Part shown: positions 11,843-22,932 of the stretch, piece after piece
Layout of the letters: the number at the start of each line of letters is the position of its first letter
Position numbering within the stretch: position 1 is the first letter of the stretch
From: Bigelowiella natans CCMP2755
Taxonomy: Eukaryota; Cercozoa; Chlorarachniophyceae
Direction of reading: 5' to 3'
Assembly (NCBI GenBank): GCA_000320545.1
Contig: ADNK01001509.1
Span: 62,001-126,000 of the forward strand
DNA: 64,000 nt
The notes under the pieces: generated by a model
Database searches by the model: none
Told to the model about the DNA's origin: nothing
What the model saw: only the letters and a program-made list of their open reading frames with translations
Program-made: the position numbers and the translations under genes

Positions 11843-14800
11843 TCTCTTTCCCTCTCTCTCGTCCCTCACACAAACACACACGCGCGCACAAGCGTACGCG
11901 CATGCTTTAATAGCAGCCCCCCATACTGGTAGTTGCAAGATCTCTCCCCTAATATTCAACAACACCATCGCAGCGAGCTGGTGAAAAACGAGAGGTCAAG
12001 GGTATGGTGGGCAGCAGCGCAGTTGCATGAGATCCAAACGTTGGAGAAGGCTCAAAGAATAGTCAGAATCCGGAGGACAACGGCGCAGGTTCTTTCCCGA
12101 AAGAACTCAACTGCTTATGAGCTCACCAAAGCGCTAGAGGAGATCTCTTCGGTAGGATCGTTTGTCGAGGGGAAAATGGGGGAGCGTCAATCGTTAATCC
12201 TGCTGTTTAAGCGGGCAGAAGGGCTGGCACGGAGAAGGAAAATGGGACCGAGTCAGCTGAAAACTGTCTTAGTTGCAGCGGCGCGTCTTAACGTGAACCC
12301 GCCACCACACTGCGTGAGAGCATTCAGCACGATCAACCGCGCTCTCTTCGACAATCGGAGCTTCTCCCACCGAGCACTCGTTGATATGGCCAAGGCTTTT
12401 GCAACAGCACAGAAGCCACAAGGCAGAAAAACCTATCCCTCCTCCTCCTCCTCCTCCTCCTCATCATCATCATCATCATCATCATCTTCATCACTATCCA
12501 TCTTCAAAACTGGCTATTCGCTTTACAGACGTATTGTCATCCTGTCGATGGAGCGGATCAATGATTTTTCGGCACTCGATGTCACCGAGCTGTTATCCTC
12601 GCTAGCAAGCATCAAGAACTTCCGTCTTAGCGTTGAGGAGGCGAGCGTGTTTTGCCGCCGTGCAGAAACAATAATAAGCGATTTTAGCGCACGCGAAGTC
12701 TCACTGTTCCTGCGAGCTTTTGGCATACTCACATCGCCGTACCGCCATCAACTGGCTGAAAATCGTAACAAGATCAAGTATAGTAGCAAAGGGAACAAGA
12801 CCAGCTTCGATGTGCCAGAAACCGCTGCTTTCGGCGGTAATTCCTCGGCGTTGAATGAGAACATGACGACAAACTCAGAGGGGTATAAGAAGGAAGAGGG
12901 GGAAGAAACTGCAATCTTAGACAAGCAAGCGATTGCTAATATGCACCGCGACATCGATCGGGCGTTGCATATGCTAGAGAAAAGGCTCGTTCAAATATAC
13001 GAAGATGAGGGGGGGGGGGGGATTAGCGGTGCCAACCTCGCAAACATCATCCACGCACTCGGAAAGCTTCAAAGACTGCCTCCTAAATCTCACATCGACG
13101 CGCTTCTGAAGATGTTGGAACCGCGCTGTAATGAGCTGAGCGCGGCGCACGTATCGAACATAGCTTGGGGCCTTGCCAACGTGTTCAAAGCTCACAATCA
13201 TGCAAAGGAGGCGATGCGAAGAAAAAGGTGGCGGGAAAAAAGAAAGAGGGGGAAGGACATGTCGGATGGGAGCGGCACAGATAAGGACACTCCCCACGAT
13301 GAAGATTTTTTGGGTGGTGATACTACTGAAGGTGGGAATGCTGTTAAAGGCATGCCCTCAAGCCTACTGCTCCCTAGCGACACAACGCGATCAGGAGATA
13401 GTGGAGACATCTGGTCTCAAAACAGCTTTCGTAGGGCCTTAATAGCTCTGCGGCAACGAGCAGTCAGGCTTCGTTTCCAGTTTACACCACAAGGGATTTG
13501 TAATCTGCTATGGGCGCTTACGATGCTGCACCAGCGTCCAGGCCCTGCATGCACGAGGATGCTTGAGCACCGGATAACCTCTGACATTCGTAACTATGGG
13601 CCACGGGACATTTCAAGCGTGGTTTGGGCATATGCTCGCATGCAGCTACCGTTGACTGTCCCTCTCTCTGACGCGCTTACGAAGGCAACGCTCGCCTCGG
13701 AATTACGCATGAATGGCTACGATGTTGCGCTACACATCTGGGCGGCTGCGACGCGCATATCCCAGAAGGAGCAGGAACTTTTGGAAGAGGGGGCGGAGAG
13801 TCAAGACGAGCCACAGCGGGGGGTGCAAGGTTCCAAGGACCGCTATGTAAACGATGTGAACGGAAGCGGCAGCATCAGCAGCAGCGAGAATTACATCTCA
13901 TCGAACACAACGACGGCGGCAACCACCACCGCCACCACAAGCACCATAGATCCAGCTGTCGCTGCCGCCGCTGCGGATCCGAGTTTCACAATAATGACGG
14001 GGAAATACATCGAAGCTTTGTTACGTTCCCTTGAAAGGGTAGCTGTAGGGCCCATAGATCTAACGCACATCCTGTGGGGGCTTGTTGTGCTCAATCGTAC
14101 CGGTCATCCAAGCGTCATGGCATCTATTATCGGATCGATACCTTTGCTAGAAGACCTTGTGATGAAGGCTGTGGGTAGAATGAACCCGCAGGCTCTCTCT
14201 ACAACTCTTTGGAGCCTTTCTATCCTCTCACCTGCCTCTCCAGACTCCTGCAATCCGAAGCTGCTCACCAAGTTGCTGCGCGCAGCGAGCTCGAAGTCTC
14301 ACTATTTTAACCGCCAGGATCTTGTGCTTGCACTGTGGGGGGCGGCCAAGATGATGAGCGGACTCTCCGAGAATTTTTGTCTCGACACCAACGAAGGTGT
14401 CGCAATCACGGACAGAAGAGGAGTAGATAATAGAGTAGAAAATCAGGATATTAGTGTAGATGGAGGTAACGAAACAGAGTCAGTTGATTCTGCTAATCTA
14501 CTTATATCCACTAAACTTTATGACCGATTTCTCAACAAAATGACTGCGCGGGCGATGAAGCTGAACGTCCTGGGAGATGAGCTGGATTTAAATGTGGAAA
14601 GCGACCCACAATACACAACAATCGCCGGTGATAGAGAGATAGCAGGAACAGGAAATATGGAAGGAAAGGCGACAATAACACCGAATGGTGAGGAAGGAAG
14701 AAATGGTGGGCACGAAAACAGTTTGCAAGATAGCAGCGATAGTATCAACAGTATGAACACTACATCTGGGCAAACCATAATATGGGCTCTCTCAACACTT

Positions 14801-14845
14801 CGAGGGGTCAGGGGAAAGATTAAAAATGAACTAGGGGCAAAATGA
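8513..14845 (+). CDS. Plastid-targeted helical-repeat (HPR/OPR-like) RNA-binding-type protein
   Basis: Eleven exons in agreeing phase: 8513-8671, 9385-9545, 9658-9757, 9965-10061, 10190-10240, 10475-10540, 10745-10812, 10986-11079, 11335-11399, 11682-11764, 11974-14845; about 1271 aa. Residues 1-26 form a signal peptide (MNFPLLHLATILIATLQG), then a basic Ser-rich transit-like stretch. The body is a chain of ~37-residue helical repeats with the (I/L)(L/V)W(A/S)L-type signature, for example DILWSLARL, NLLWALTML, SSVVWAYARM, HILWGLVVL, LALWGAAKM, IIWALSTL. Such heptatricopeptide/octotricopeptide-like proteins bind organelle RNA. No C-terminal RAP domain was recognised. Acidic Ser/Gly linkers and a 20-Ser run (from ~12438) interrupt the repeats. 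The first junction is uncertain: a GC donor at 8668 joined to 9391 also fits. Confidence 0.8.
8886..8927. repeat. (CTA)n microsatellite in intron 1
   Basis: About 13 CTA/TAC units followed by ACAACA. It lies between exons 1 and 2 of the helical-repeat gene. Confidence 0.9.
9192..9268. repeat. (CA)n microsatellite in intron 1
   Basis: Long CA tract interrupted by two GACA units. A GTC/CGT trinucleotide tract follows at about 9317-9345. Confidence 0.9.
9778..9862. repeat. Compound (TC)n(TG)n microsatellite in intron 3
   Basis: About 22 TC units run straight into about 19 TG units, between exons 3 and 4 of the helical-repeat gene. Confidence 0.95.
10310..10350. repeat. (TC)n microsatellite in intron 5
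   Basis: Uninterrupted TC run between the exons at 10190-10240 and 10475-10540. Confidence 0.9.
10840..10899. repeat. (GA)n microsatellite in intron 7
   Basis: GA/GGGA tract in the intron between 10812 and 10986. Confidence 0.9.
11800..11860. repeat. (TC)n microsatellite in intron 10
   Basis: TC run followed by CA/CG tracts, in the intron before the large last exon. Confidence 0.9.
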
Positions 14846-15039
14846 ACATTCACCACGCGCACGTAGGAGATGTCATTCGAGTTAGAGATTAGAGATCCAA
14901 CGCACATGCGCACAAATTCAATCAGTTTCTCGTGACAGACCTTTTATTTCGCTTTGCGGAGAGTGCATGTGCTTGTACACCATGCTAGCATGCACCGACA
15001 TTGGTGCATGGCCATGACAATTTTGTCGGCATTGCTGTT

Positions 15040-15074
<35 letters not shown>

Positions 15075-15892
15075 CACACACCTTGGCATATGCCTGCTAG
15101 CGCTCTGGTGTGCAAGCGCATGCATGTCTTCATTTCTGGGCTTGCATTGCATTCCAAATGCTTTGCTGCATGCGAATGGAAGCATTGAGGTGGAGCAGAA
15201 CAGTTTGGACATGCCAGCATGCTGGCATGCACCGGATGTCTGACAAGAGCTAGGGAGCACTGGAGCATGGAGCTGCAGCATTGCACAACAATTCATTGCA
15301 CACAACGCCATCACATGTCGCTGATTGATTCACAATTCACATTGCTAGATCGGAACAATCACATTGGAATGGGGCCACCTCTGGACCTGACAGGCCCAAA
15401 GCATGGCAGTGCGAAGCAACACTGTGCCACGCGAAGCAACATGAAGCAACTCCATGCAGCAAAAGGATTTTGGGAAAGTCACACGGCAATCCGCAAATGC
15501 TCTCCTTGTCAGATTTGTGTTGCAAGTTGTGGACCCCTCACTGTCGTCCCGAAGGTGCGCTGTGAAAGCTGCCGTGAGTTGGAGTTTTCGGCAATCCCGC
15601 CACAGGATTAGGACACTTTTCATGCAATTTAGCTATGCAAAAGCTAAGTTATAGTCTGTCGCAAGACGAAAATCGAGCGAGATTTATTGTTTTTCAAAGC
15701 ATCAGCATTAGCTGCAATTTCCTTCCGCACTCCTCTCGAAAGGAGAGCGTTCTGTTCTTGCTCTTGATTGTGGATCATGCTGTTCGTTTTAATCTTCAAC
15801 TACATCGCGTTTATCATGATCACTTCCAAATACTCGCAATGAACAAAGGGCTGGGATCAGAAAGTTGTTGATAAGGTTTACTGAGTTGCGCC
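14846..15892. other. Gene-free spacer with palindrome-rich tract and (CA)n
   Basis: No gene supported. From about 14940 to 15620 the DNA is rich in GCATGC, CATGC and GCATTG words, with a CA tract at about 15041-15070. It lies downstream of the helical-repeat gene and upstream of the next plus-strand gene, whose promoter must be in the AT-richer right part. Confidence 0.6.
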
Positions 15893-17045
15893 ATGTTTGC
15901 TGATTTGCCGCCCTCCCACTACCGTTTGGCACAATCTTCAAAGACGCTGCTGGTCGTAGTCAGCATTTGGTTGGTTCTATTTGCAGCAAGTGGAATTGAA
16001 GAGGATACTATCCACGCAGATGAGGGAAAGTTTATGGAAAAGCCTCGATCGATGGAAAGAGGAGGAGCTGTGATAGAAGTTGACGAGACGGAGAAAATGG
16101 AAGTGGAGTTTCGAATACTTGCATCGGATACGGTAGATAATTTTCTATACTAATTTGCCAAACAAATCGTAATTGCTTTACATAAACATAATACTTTTAC
16201 TGTAGATTCGAAGGTTCCTCTCCGCAGTGTTTCCGTCCCAGCATGGATCGCATAACTGCGCCAACGCTGAATGGAATCGATACCTTACCAAAAACGGAAC
16301 GGTTGATATTACAATGTTAAACAGTGAGCTTGTGCTGGATCGCACATGGCTGACACATGTGTGCAACTCGACCGCCCTTGACTGGCTTGAAATGCCTAGA
16401 CGGACCCAGAGCATAGGACGACATGTAAGCTTTGCTTATGCCGCCTCTGTAGCAAGCTTCGACGAGCAGAGAAGAGAAACCCATGTGTTGGTAATGCCGT
16501 TCACAATAATAGCAAAGATGAACATTCGTGGGAATGAGATTCAATCTGCCCAGCTTACGTACCCACCAAAATATGAAGGATTCGCTAGTCCTCAGTACAT
16601 TCCAAAAGAAGATATCTCCATTCAACCTGACAAGGCCAAGCGACTTGTATCCAAAGTTATGCGCACTCTCTATCAAAGAAATGTCCCTCTGTTTGGCCAC
16701 TTACTCACCAAAAACTCTACATTTGAAGAGGTGGGCGAGACCAGCCACAAGATCAAGACTCTAAACGACAATGACCACGAAAAGGACAGGGTAGCAGAGT
16801 CTTTCCTTCCATTGTCAACGACATCTAATGGAAATGGCGTGACTGTTTCTGGATACTTTGGAGATTCTATCATCGACCCCATCACTGGAAATGTATGTGC
16901 AGTGATATGGCCCTACACCTTCTTCTTCATGATGAATGAGGATATCAGTAAAGTAGAAGATATACATGCCAAGCTCGATGTCGTAGCTTGGAGCTGGCAT
17001 TTCCGTAAGACTTGTCACTATGATTATTTGAAACATTTGAAATGA
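15893..17045 (+). CDS. Signal-anchored protein, 359 aa, unidentified
   Basis: Two exons, 15893-16132 and 16206-17045, with a 73-nt intron (GTAGAT donor, TGTAG acceptor) and phase 0 junction. Residues ~18-33 form one hydrophobic segment (LLVVVSIWLVLFAAS) after a short polar N-terminus, so the product is probably secreted or a type II membrane protein with a ~320-residue lumenal domain. An acidic stretch (~35-75) precedes the folded part, which includes HNCANAEWNRYL, LDRTWLTHVCNST, GYFGDSIIDP and a Trp-rich end (VAWSWHFRKTCHYDY). Paired cysteines would suit an oxidising compartment. No family is recognised. Confidence 0.75.
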
Positions 17046-17697
17046 ATTTAAGATGTTGAATGTTGCCCAAGAATATATGATTATTAATATATGATAATTG
17101 AGTGTGTTACGCATAGCATGCAATGAGCGCACATGCACATCTCTTCACGCAACGCATGTGCACACAGCACATGAGCGCGGGCACGTCGATCCTGACTCTC
17201 CAGGTGCGTGTGTGGCATAAATCTGAGTGTCTGCTACATGCAACATCTCATCTAGATCGATCCTAGACATATCAAAAACATCAGCACTATTGCTTTGCCG
17301 GGCAGGAAGAGCTTGCATTGCGACTTTGTGACCCGCGGCGGTGGGGCGATGCGCTTGCGCATCGCATGCACTTTAAGGCTAAATAGATGGCCATACGAAG
17401 CATGTGCATCGCAACAGCAAAAAGGGATCGAGCACCACTGCTTGCAGTAGAAAACGTAGAATTGAGGGTCATCTAGTCTAGTAGTTATGAGAGATTACAT
17501 ATAGAAGCTCACGTTGGATAGGGACAGTATTGGCTTGTCGTCTTAATGAGCGATGCATTGGACACAGAATGTGCTAGGCTGTGTTGCACCCATGCGCACA
17601 GCGCATATAATGAGTTGATATAAGTTAAAAGCTTGGGATGTAAAACACCTGTAGAGACATGTTATTATATAACAATAAGTTGGGTCTCTATACGTCA
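17046..17697. other. Tail-to-tail spacer, palindrome-rich
   Basis: No gene. The stretch separates genes that converge on it. It is rich in GCATGC, GCGCAT and ACATGC words, roughly 17100-17610. Confidence 0.6.
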
Positions 17698-18134
17698 CTA
17701 GTGCATCGCAATGCCTTGTGGCTGCAGTTGGTCTGCCGCAGGCGGCTGAATCGGCAATAGCCTACGATACATCTCGATTATTTCTTGTGGACTGTTTCGT
17801 TTTTGGTACATTTTTCCTTCTTCTTTGAACGAATCAGTAATCTTCTTCCGAAGCATCATCATCGTCATTATAATATGCACTGCAACTCCTCACAGCAGAT
17901 TTCTTTGCGTCTACGTAGCTTCCGTTCAAAATCGCCTCTGCTAATGCACTTCCAACTGGAGCAGGGGCGATGCGAAAGCTATATCCATATGGACCAAAAC
18001 TAGATGAAGAACGAGTATGATGATTATAAATTGCAGCAATTAGTACAAAGACAAAGATGAAATTATCTACTGTCATTGTACTACCGTTCAAAGTTTTGGT
18101 GAGAAATGTAAGCTATCGCCCGATTACATTGCAT
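17698..18134 (-). CDS. Small spliced protein, 100 aa, unidentified
   Basis: Three exons, 18134-18085, 17999-17894 and 17844-17698, all in phase; introns are 85 and 49 nt. Without splicing the two main frames stop early, so this model explains both open frames at once. Features are a GPYGYSFRIAPAPVGSALAEAI block in the middle, then a Lys/Glu-rich helix, SPQEIIEMYRRL and a Pro/Gln tail. The last acceptor could lie three bases later. No family is recognised. The gene could also be a 3' extension of the 556-aa gene upstream, but a stop codon at 18201 argues against that. Confidence 0.4.
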
Positions 18135-18198
18135 AATCTCGCGCCTATACGAAGAACAACCATCAACGAGTAGCCACCATTTTGAATAAATCAGATCT

Positions 18199-20079
18199 TT
18201 ACATTCTCTGGGCTAGAAGGCACAACAAAGTCTCATTTTCTTCGTAGTCCTCCCTTACTGCCAATGAAATCCGGTACTCATTCTTCCTATTTGAGAGTGT
18301 TACAGTGGATACAGCACGGAGCAAGTCTTCCCTGCCAAAACTTTCTCTCATCTGTTGATTAAATAAAATGGGGAATGAAGAAAACTCAGAAGTTTCTCGC
18401 ATGATTTGTGGAACAGATTTAAATGCCGGCGTCGGGGCACTCAATTCCTTTCAAAATTTTTATGATTTATGCAGGAAGGTGATGAAGAAGACGCTACCAG
18501 GCTTCGTGCAATTCGCCCAAACCATCTAAAAATGGTGTCTTTTGGTGATTCATCAACGTGCTGTAAACAGATAGGGCAATGATGAGACTCAAAAGTAGAT
18601 AAAAACACAAAGATGTACAAGAGAGAGGATAAACCTTCCTGACTGTCAGCATCAAAGCACCACCTTGCGGCCTCCCTCCCCGTTCCGACAACAAACTGCC
18701 TAAAGTCTGTTCAACATTGCCCGATTAGGTGTGCGAAAGGTCTGCAATGCCAAGTTGTTTGACATATCTGCATTGTTATTGATAATTACTACCTTCTCTT
18801 TCACGGTGTTGTGCACCAGAACAAGGTCTTCCCCTTGCAAGAGGCATGCGGATGCCTCCTGCCACTCCATAGCATCAAACTCATTATAATTGACTCGGTG
18901 ATTTTCTCGGAAAAGTCCCCTTAGGCGGTGCGTCTGTCGCTTGTAAATTCCGTCTGCGCGCTGAGAGTATTCGGATTTCACGTGGTCGATGCATGCGTAG
19001 AAGGGCGAGCTTCCATCATACAAAATCTGAAGCTCGTTCGATGATTCTTTTCCCTCTTGATCTTTCTCTTGCTTGGTCTTCTGTTTCTCGCTAGGCACGG
19101 CTTCAGTGTACTGCGATGGCATTGTGTTGTTTCCATCAATTTCCAGATCATCTATTTTGTTGTTGATCTCCTCCTCGAGACTTACCTTCTCTTTGAAAGA
19201 TCCAATGGTTTCATTTATCGCCAGCTTTTCATCTTTGCGTTCCTCTATTGTTAGAGCCTTGAGTCTCGCCAGATTTTCTTCCTCCGCCTCTCTGTCATCC
19301 TCTTCATCTGCTGTGAAGTTATAGCCGGGGAACATCCACTTATGCTCGTCGCGCTTCGGGTCGTAGAGGTCCTTCAGGTTAAGATCCCCTTTAACTTCAG
19401 GGTCTATTTGATCTAATAAGTTGCAACGCTCTGCTGTTTCCACAAGCCAGCGGTCCATTAAGACATCCCTCCGTTTCTTTGGCCAAGCAGCGGTCTCCTT
19501 TCTCGAGGGTACGTATGCTAGCGTGGACACCGCTTCATGCGGATACCCCTCCTGCTCCAGAAACCCCATGAACCCTCCTACTTCCTCAAGGTACTTGTTG
19601 ACACGTTGCATAGGTGTATCGTCCCCTGTGGACTCGAGCGGTGATTCGTAGTCAGATGGTACCCCTTCATTCGCTAGTCGCTCATACTCCTCACTCGTAT
19701 CCGTTTCTGCGAAATTCGGAACGAACCCATCATCCTCCTCTTTTCTATGGGAAGCATCGGTGTCTACTTCATCCCAGCAACGATACTGCTGCCAATTATC
19801 CTCTTCAGTTTGCGTTGTGTCGGGTACCTCTTCTCCTCCCCCGTGGCCCTCTGACTTTGCACTGGGCAGAGATGCCTTCAGTATCAAAGGAGCGACGGTT
19901 GCGACGCTGAACGATAAAATCATGGCACCTGCTCGCTGATAATCAAAACGGTTCTTATTTTTAGAAACCCTAGGGTATCTGCTCTGGATGCATGGAGCAC
20001 TAGAGCATAGATCTTTTTCACCACCAGTGAGAAAACCGGCGTGCAGGCCATGGTGGTCATCCGGTTCCGAGGACGGCAT
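18199..20079 (-). CDS. Unidentified acidic protein, 556 aa, possible signal peptide
   Basis: Four exons, 20079-18793, 18706-18635, 18560-18498 and 18447-18199, all joined in phase 0. The first ATG of the long frame is at 20079, but an internal ATG at 19923 starts a good signal peptide (MILSFSVATVAPLILKASL), so the real start may be there or the segment (residues ~51-69) may be a membrane anchor. Residues ~75-135 are acidic and Gln-rich; 270-350 is highly charged and probably coiled. The C-terminal exons are more conserved-looking, with GALMLTVRK, FRWFGRIARSL, IMRETSEFSSFPI and DYEENETLLCLL. No family is recognised. The minus-strand frame reaching the stop at 18700 is intron read-through. Confidence 0.65.
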
Positions 20080-20584
20080 ACTTATTTGCAACTGTATCAG
20101 TCATAGAAAAATTGAAAATGCATTAAAAACTTTGTTTACGAGCTCAACGATAGGCAAAAATCATTACAGTGTGTCTTCGGATGCCCCGCTCTCGCTTAAT
20201 GCCTTCTGTAGCAATGAGCAGGACGAGTGAGATCAAAGAGGCTATGCACCATGGATCAGCCCAGTTCCTGCCTCTACAGGTTCTCCGGTTATTGTGTCCC
20301 CGAACTCTCATGAGGATCATCAATAAGATCCACCCCTTGGTTTTATCACAGGCCCAATGTTTCAGTGAACCACACCCCCTTCCGGTGTGATGGTGGGTCC
20401 CACCGCAGTTGGGGTGTGCGTTGTTTTAAATTCAAACGGCCTGCTTTCTTGCTCCAAGCTATCACTATTTTCCCCTGCGACAACCAATATCCTTGTCGCT
20501 CCTTGTGAAACTCAGTGGATCTACAGATAAAAAGCGACATTCGCGGAACGGGTCGGAACACGGAACGGGAGCAAGACTCTCTTG
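20080..20584. promoter_or_regulatory. Head-to-head spacer
   Basis: About 500 bases between the divergent 556-aa gene and the SUKH gene. No gene was found and no core promoter motif was assigned. Confidence 0.4.
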
Positions 20585-21920
20585 ATGCCACCTCGAACAA
20601 GGAAAGGAAGGAAGAAAAAGACGGAGGAGAAGGAGGAGGGGGAAGAAAATCCTAGTGCTACCTCACCCAGTGAGTCCAGCGCGTTTGGTGGCTTCGATCT
20701 ATCGAACTTTTTCGGGAATTCGAACTACTATAAGTGTGGCAGGCTCACTGAAACCTTGGTGAGCGAGATCTTTCATAAACCCCATTCGTCGTCTTTAAAC
20801 TAATGCATCATGTCTCTCAGATCACGGAGTTCGAGGAAAAGTTCGATTACAAGCTCCCAGCGTCATATGTTGAACTGCTTAGTGTTCAAAATGGCGGGAC
20901 CCCAAAGAAAACACTCTTTGCTGCGGCTGGGACAAGCTGGGCCCCCGACCACGTTGCAATATCTAGTATCAAAGGCCTTGGAGGCAACGAATGGGGCTTG
21001 GATGGAAGCCTTGGTCAAAGCAACTACTATGAATGGGGATATCCAAAGATTGGAGTCGCTATATGTGACTGGTTATGCACAAACAAGCGCGCACTCACCC
21101 ATTAGCATCATGGTTCATAATTCAATGTAGTATCAATAGTATTTTATTCACCAAAACAATGCGACTCCGTCGAACGACGATCCTTTGCTTTTTGCATCCC
21201 TTTTCTAAGCTATGGTGCTGGGCTAACACACACAGCAAAACACAACACACGCACGCAAGTAAGCCCACTCAACTCTACACGGTGCAAATCTTTTTATGTC
21301 CGAATTTCAGTCCATCCGGAGGCCATGATATGGTCGTTCTCGACTATAGAAAATGTGGCAGAAAGATGGAAAAGGGTTTTGAGCCATCTGTTGTCCACAT
21401 CGACCAAGAATTTAATTTCAAACGAACCTTCTTGGCGAAGGATTTCGCTACATTTATTAAGGGGTTGAAGTCTGAAAACGACGCAGATGATTTACGGGAA
21501 CAACGGAAGAAGAAAGCAGAAAAAAAGAAAGGAAAGAAGCGAGGCAGAAGTAATGAGAATGGTAAAGACAAGGCCGATTCATCATCTAATCGTAAGCGCG
21601 GGAAAAAAGGTAATACAATACGAGATACGGTAAATGGAAGCGGTAGAGATAGACAACATTTCGCAATACCTCAAAGTGTGCATGATTTTGTATATGCCAT
21701 AGATGATAGCCCAGAGTCGAATGTGGATATCATCGAAGAACTTGAAAGACAAGGAGCAGCGGAGATAAACAAATTTAAGCAAAAAGCTTACATAAATGCC
21801 GCAAAAGCGCTGAAGCGATGTAAGAAGGCCATTACATCCAGCAAGGATATAGCACACTATAAAGGCATTGGAAAATCGGCCAAAATTTTAATTGATGAAG
21901 TTATAGCTGGTCGTGACTGA
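20585..21920 (+). CDS. SMI1/KNR4 (SUKH) domain protein with C-terminal pol-beta-type HhH domain
   Basis: Exons 20585-20758, 20821-21071 and 21311-21920 give 344 aa. Splicing restores the motif AICD-CPSGGHDMVVLDYR across intron 2 (239 nt). The basic N-terminus (RKGRKKK) could be a nuclear signal. The SUKH domain covers ~59-190: FEEKFDYKLPASYVELL, QNGG, the GGHD-LDYR block and PSVVHIDQEF. After a Lys-rich linker, residues ~295-344 form a helix-hairpin-helix of the DNA polymerase beta N-terminal type (AAKALKRCKKAI, then YKGIGKSAKILIDE). SUKH domains mediate protein contacts (yeast Knr4 in wall and calcineurin signalling); the HhH suggests DNA contact. I cannot assign the pathway. Confidence 0.85.
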
Positions 21921-22932
21921 AGATAATGTATTATCAGGAATACAGTGCGAACTTCGTTGACGCATATGATGCGTTGCTGCAGGCATGCTAACATAGTCAT
22001 AACAGCGTAGCAATCTATTCCCTGCTACAATTAGTGAAGGCTGTATTGGTGAAGCATGGCGTTTGGCAACACTTCTTGTCAGCCATGTTATCATCTAGTC
22101 ATCGCCTAACGCAATACATACGTGAGCCATATCTAGCATATGCTTAGCTAGCTGTGATGCGGGCAAGTGCAACCTGCATGCATGCTAGCATGGCGTTGAT
22201 CAAATATTGTACATATCGCTCAATGCTGTTCGCATGTCTAGCTATAGATGCTTGAATGTCCATCTGCTACACGGCAGACGTACGTTAACGGACTCTATCT
22301 TATCATTTACAAGCCGTACCACTAAGACGAGCATGATATCTGGTACAGCTATACAGCGCATAGTTACTCTAGTACTCGCGTCGTGCAACTGTGTAGGAAC
22401 ATTCTAGCATTGCCTGTCGCACTGCACAGATGCTTCACGGTAGTAAAATACAGATCCCACACATATCTCAAAAAGGACACGCGAAACTATCAAACTCGAT
22501 GCCTCTAATGGAAGTTGCTACATACAAGCTAATGATGCAAACTCGCAGCCATTCCATAATACATGTATCAACTACGTCTCGCCCAAAATTCATTTTTTAA
22601 TTTAGATAAAACTACGGTGTTGCATTCAGGAAGTATTTGTTCATAGGCAACAGCAATTATTACTATGCTACGTCAATGGGATAAATTAAACTATACATTA
22701 AACAGTATAAAACCTAGTTAAGTGACTATGGGCGTGAAGAAACTACACAAATTATATTCTCAAATCCTTTATCATATATATACGAAGACCAGGTTCATCA
22801 AAGTATTTTATTTTCTCTTTTCAAGCACAATTGGCATCTCATTTTCTTATTTTTTTAACTCATTCTCCTTATCCTCTGTAAAATCTGTAATGAAGTCGGA
22901 AAACAAAGCAACAACACTATGCTTTTGTAGCC
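21921..22932. other. Tail-to-tail spacer with palindrome-rich tract
   Basis: No gene. The left half (about 21940-22450) is rich in CATGC, GCATGC and CTAGC words; the right half is AT-rich and holds the 3' flank of the kinase gene. Confidence 0.6.
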
